5,222 nucleotides of DNA from Candidatus Auribacterota bacterium (GTDB lineage Bacteria; Auribacterota; Tritonobacteria; UBA1439), in assembly GCA_026391995.1 (NCBI GenBank), contig JAPLCY010000256.1:1-5222 (forward strand). Reading direction: 5' to 3'. This document shows positions 3,936-5,222 of the stretch, piece by piece. The stretch's first letter is position 1; each line of letters starts with the position of its first letter. The translations under genes were made by a program, and so were the position numbers. The notes beneath the pieces were generated by a model. That model saw only the letters and a list, made by a program, of their open reading frames with translations, was not told the origin of the DNA and did no database searches.

Positions 3936-5198
3936 CTACCGGATCCGTTCGATCGCCGCGCCCACCCGTTTGAGCTTGCCCTCGATATCCTCGTAACCGC
4001 GGTCAATGTGATAGATCCTGTCGACCGTCGTTTCTCCCCTGGCGACGAGCCCCGCCAGGATGAGCGCCGCGCTGGCCCTGAGGTCGGACGCCATCACCGG
4101 CGCGCCGCTCAACGCCCGCACCCCCCTGATGATCGCGCTGGAGCCCTCAAGCGATATCCGGGCCGCCATGCGGTTCAGCTCCGGCACGTGCATGAACCTC
4201 TCGGTGAACACCTTCTCGGTGATCACGCTGATTCCCGGAGACACGGTCATGAACGTCATCATCTGCGCCTGGATATCGGTGGGGAAGCCGGGATATGGGT
4301 GCGTGGTGATCTCGACCACGCGCCGCGCCCCCGCCCCGTTCACCCGGATGCCGCCGGCCCGCGCCTCGACCCACACCCCGGCCTCCTGGAGTTTCTCGAT
4401 GACCGCCCTGAGGTGATCCGCCCGCGCGCCCTTCAGGAAAAGCTCCCCGCGCGTGATCGCCGCGGCGATCATGTAGGTTCCCGTTTCGATCCGGTCGGGG
4501 ATGAGCGTGTGGTCGACCCCCTTGAGCCGCCGCACCCCCTCGACACGGAGCGAATGCGACTCGACCCCCCCGATCCGCGCACCCATCGCCTGGAGGAATC
4601 TGGCGAGATCGACGATCTCCGGCTCGCAGGCCGCCCCCTCGATTCGCGTGACGCCCGGTGTTTTCACCGCCGCCATGAGGATGTTCGCCGTGGCAAGGAC
4701 GCTTGACCCGAATCGACCCCCGAGAAAGACATCCGCCCCGCGCATGCGTTTCCCGTTGGCGATCACAAACCCGTGAGAGAGGCGCATCGAGGCGCCAAGC
4801 TGGTTGAGACCCTTCAGGTGAAGATCAATCGGCCGCGAACCGATCGCGCAGCCGCCGGGGAGGGAGATGCGCGCCTTGCCTATCGCCCCGAGCAGCGGTC
4901 CGAGCACGCAGATCGAAGCCCGCATCTTGCTCACCAGCTCATAGGGGGCGGTGGGATTCGAGAGTCCCGCGGGGTCGATCACCACCTCATGCGGCTTCGG
5001 GAAGTCGACCCGCGCCCCCAGCGAGGAGAGTATGTCAGACATCGTGCGTATATCCGCCACCCTCGGGACATTCCGTATGCGGGAAGGGCCGTCGCCGAGG
5101 AGCGCTGCCGCCATGATGGGGAGGGCTGCGTTCTTGGAGCCACTGATCCGGACGGTCCCCCTGAGCTTTCTCCCGCCCCTGATCACTATTTTGTCCAT
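3936..5198 (-). CDS. murA: UDP-N-acetylglucosamine 1-carboxyvinyltransferase
   Basis: MurA transfers the enolpyruvyl group of phosphoenolpyruvate to UDP-N-acetylglucosamine, the first committed cytoplasmic step of peptidoglycan synthesis. The 420-residue length is typical. The two-domain EPSP-synthase-like fold is marked by GSKNAALPI with Lys22, KMRASICVLGPL (91-102), and PGGCAIGSRPIDLH (114-127) with catalytic Cys117 and Arg122. Next come FPTDIQAQ (305-312) with Asp308, TERFMHVPEL (332-341) with Arg334, SDLRASAALI (371-380) with Asp372 and Arg374, and IDRGYE (398-403) with Arg400. Every active-site residue is present, two or three positions beyond the usual enterobacterial numbering. Cys117 is the residue alkylated by fosfomycin, so a sensitive type is expected; naturally resistant MurAs have Asp here. 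The start MDKIVIRGG fits the family. No good ribosome-binding site is seen in the 24 bases upstream before the window ends. Confidence 0.98.
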   Translation of the reverse strand: MDKIVIRGGRKLRGTVRISGSKNAALPIMAAALLGDGPSRIRNVPRVADIRTMSDILSSLGARVDFPKPHEVVIDPAGLSNPTAPYELVSKMRASICVLGPLLGAIGKARISLPGGCAIGSRPIDLHLKGLNQLGASMRLSHGFVIANGKRMRGADVFLGGRFGSSVLATANILMAAVKTPGVTRIEGAACEPEIVDLARFLQAMGARIGGVESHSLRVEGVRRLKGVDHTLIPDRIETGTYMIAAAITRGELFLKGARADHLRAVIEKLQEAGVWVEARAGGIRVNGAGARRVVEITTHPYPGFPTDIQAQMMTFMTVSPGISVITEKVFTERFMHVPELNRMAARISLEGSSAIIRGVRALSGAPVMASDLRASAALILAGLVARGETTVDRIYHIDRGYEDIEGKLKRVGAAIERIR

Positions 5199-5222
5199 AG
5201 ATATAGTCCGAGCAGATCGTAC

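Noticed and set aside
3525..4706. 393-codon open frame on the plus strand
   Set aside because: It lies antisense to murA and the membrane-protein gene, is rich in Arg/Asp/Pro/His as expected from the complement of GC-rich codons, and shows no domain. murA is certain on the other strand.

Overview
The window looks like chromosome of an uncultured bacterium with a peptidoglycan wall. It carries a canonical murA, a Sec-exported protein and a tRNA-His that encodes its own CCA. Codons are GC-rich in the right half. The secreted beta-propeller with a Thr-Pro linker and the palindromic intergenic repeats recall metagenome-derived phyla near Auribacterota, Omnitrophota or PVC. That placement is an impression from style, not a demonstrated assignment.

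Left part (1-2425). The 3' end of a rightward gene enters at the left edge (stop at 177-179). A 578-base stretch without a convincing gene follows (180-757); it holds several small palindromes and repeats. Next is a leftward gene (758-2221) for an exported seven-bladed beta-propeller protein with a Thr-Pro linker and an unidentified C-terminal domain. It has a good promoter candidate at 2291-2320. By eye this part is more AT-rich than the right half.

Centre (2376-3089). A leftward tRNA-His(GUG) gene ends in a strong intrinsic terminator. Just upstream on the same strand is a small nitroreductase-family gene whose real start (3089) is set by a GGAGGG ribosome-binding site. A 13-bp exact copy of the tRNA-His 3' boundary lies at 402-414, in the position expected for a tRNA-targeted insertion, but no integrase is seen.

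Right part (3090-5222). A GC-rich palindrome of dispersed-repeat type lies upstream of the nitroreductase gene. A rightward 60-residue gene (3297-3479), preceded by a hairpin and a good ribosome-binding site, converges on a leftward two-gene operon. That operon is murA (3936-5198), which makes the first committed peptidoglycan intermediate, followed 9 bases later by a small integral-membrane protein (3486-3926) with histidine/aspartate motifs like the YdjM/DUF457 putative metal-dependent hydrolases. The ribosome-binding site of the second gene overlaps the murA stop codon, so the two are probably translationally coupled.

I found no CRISPR array, integrase, intact transposase or recognisable defence system. 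The least explained items are the 60-residue protein, the C-terminal domain of the propeller protein, and the 180-757 interval with its tRNA-end repeat and hairpin.
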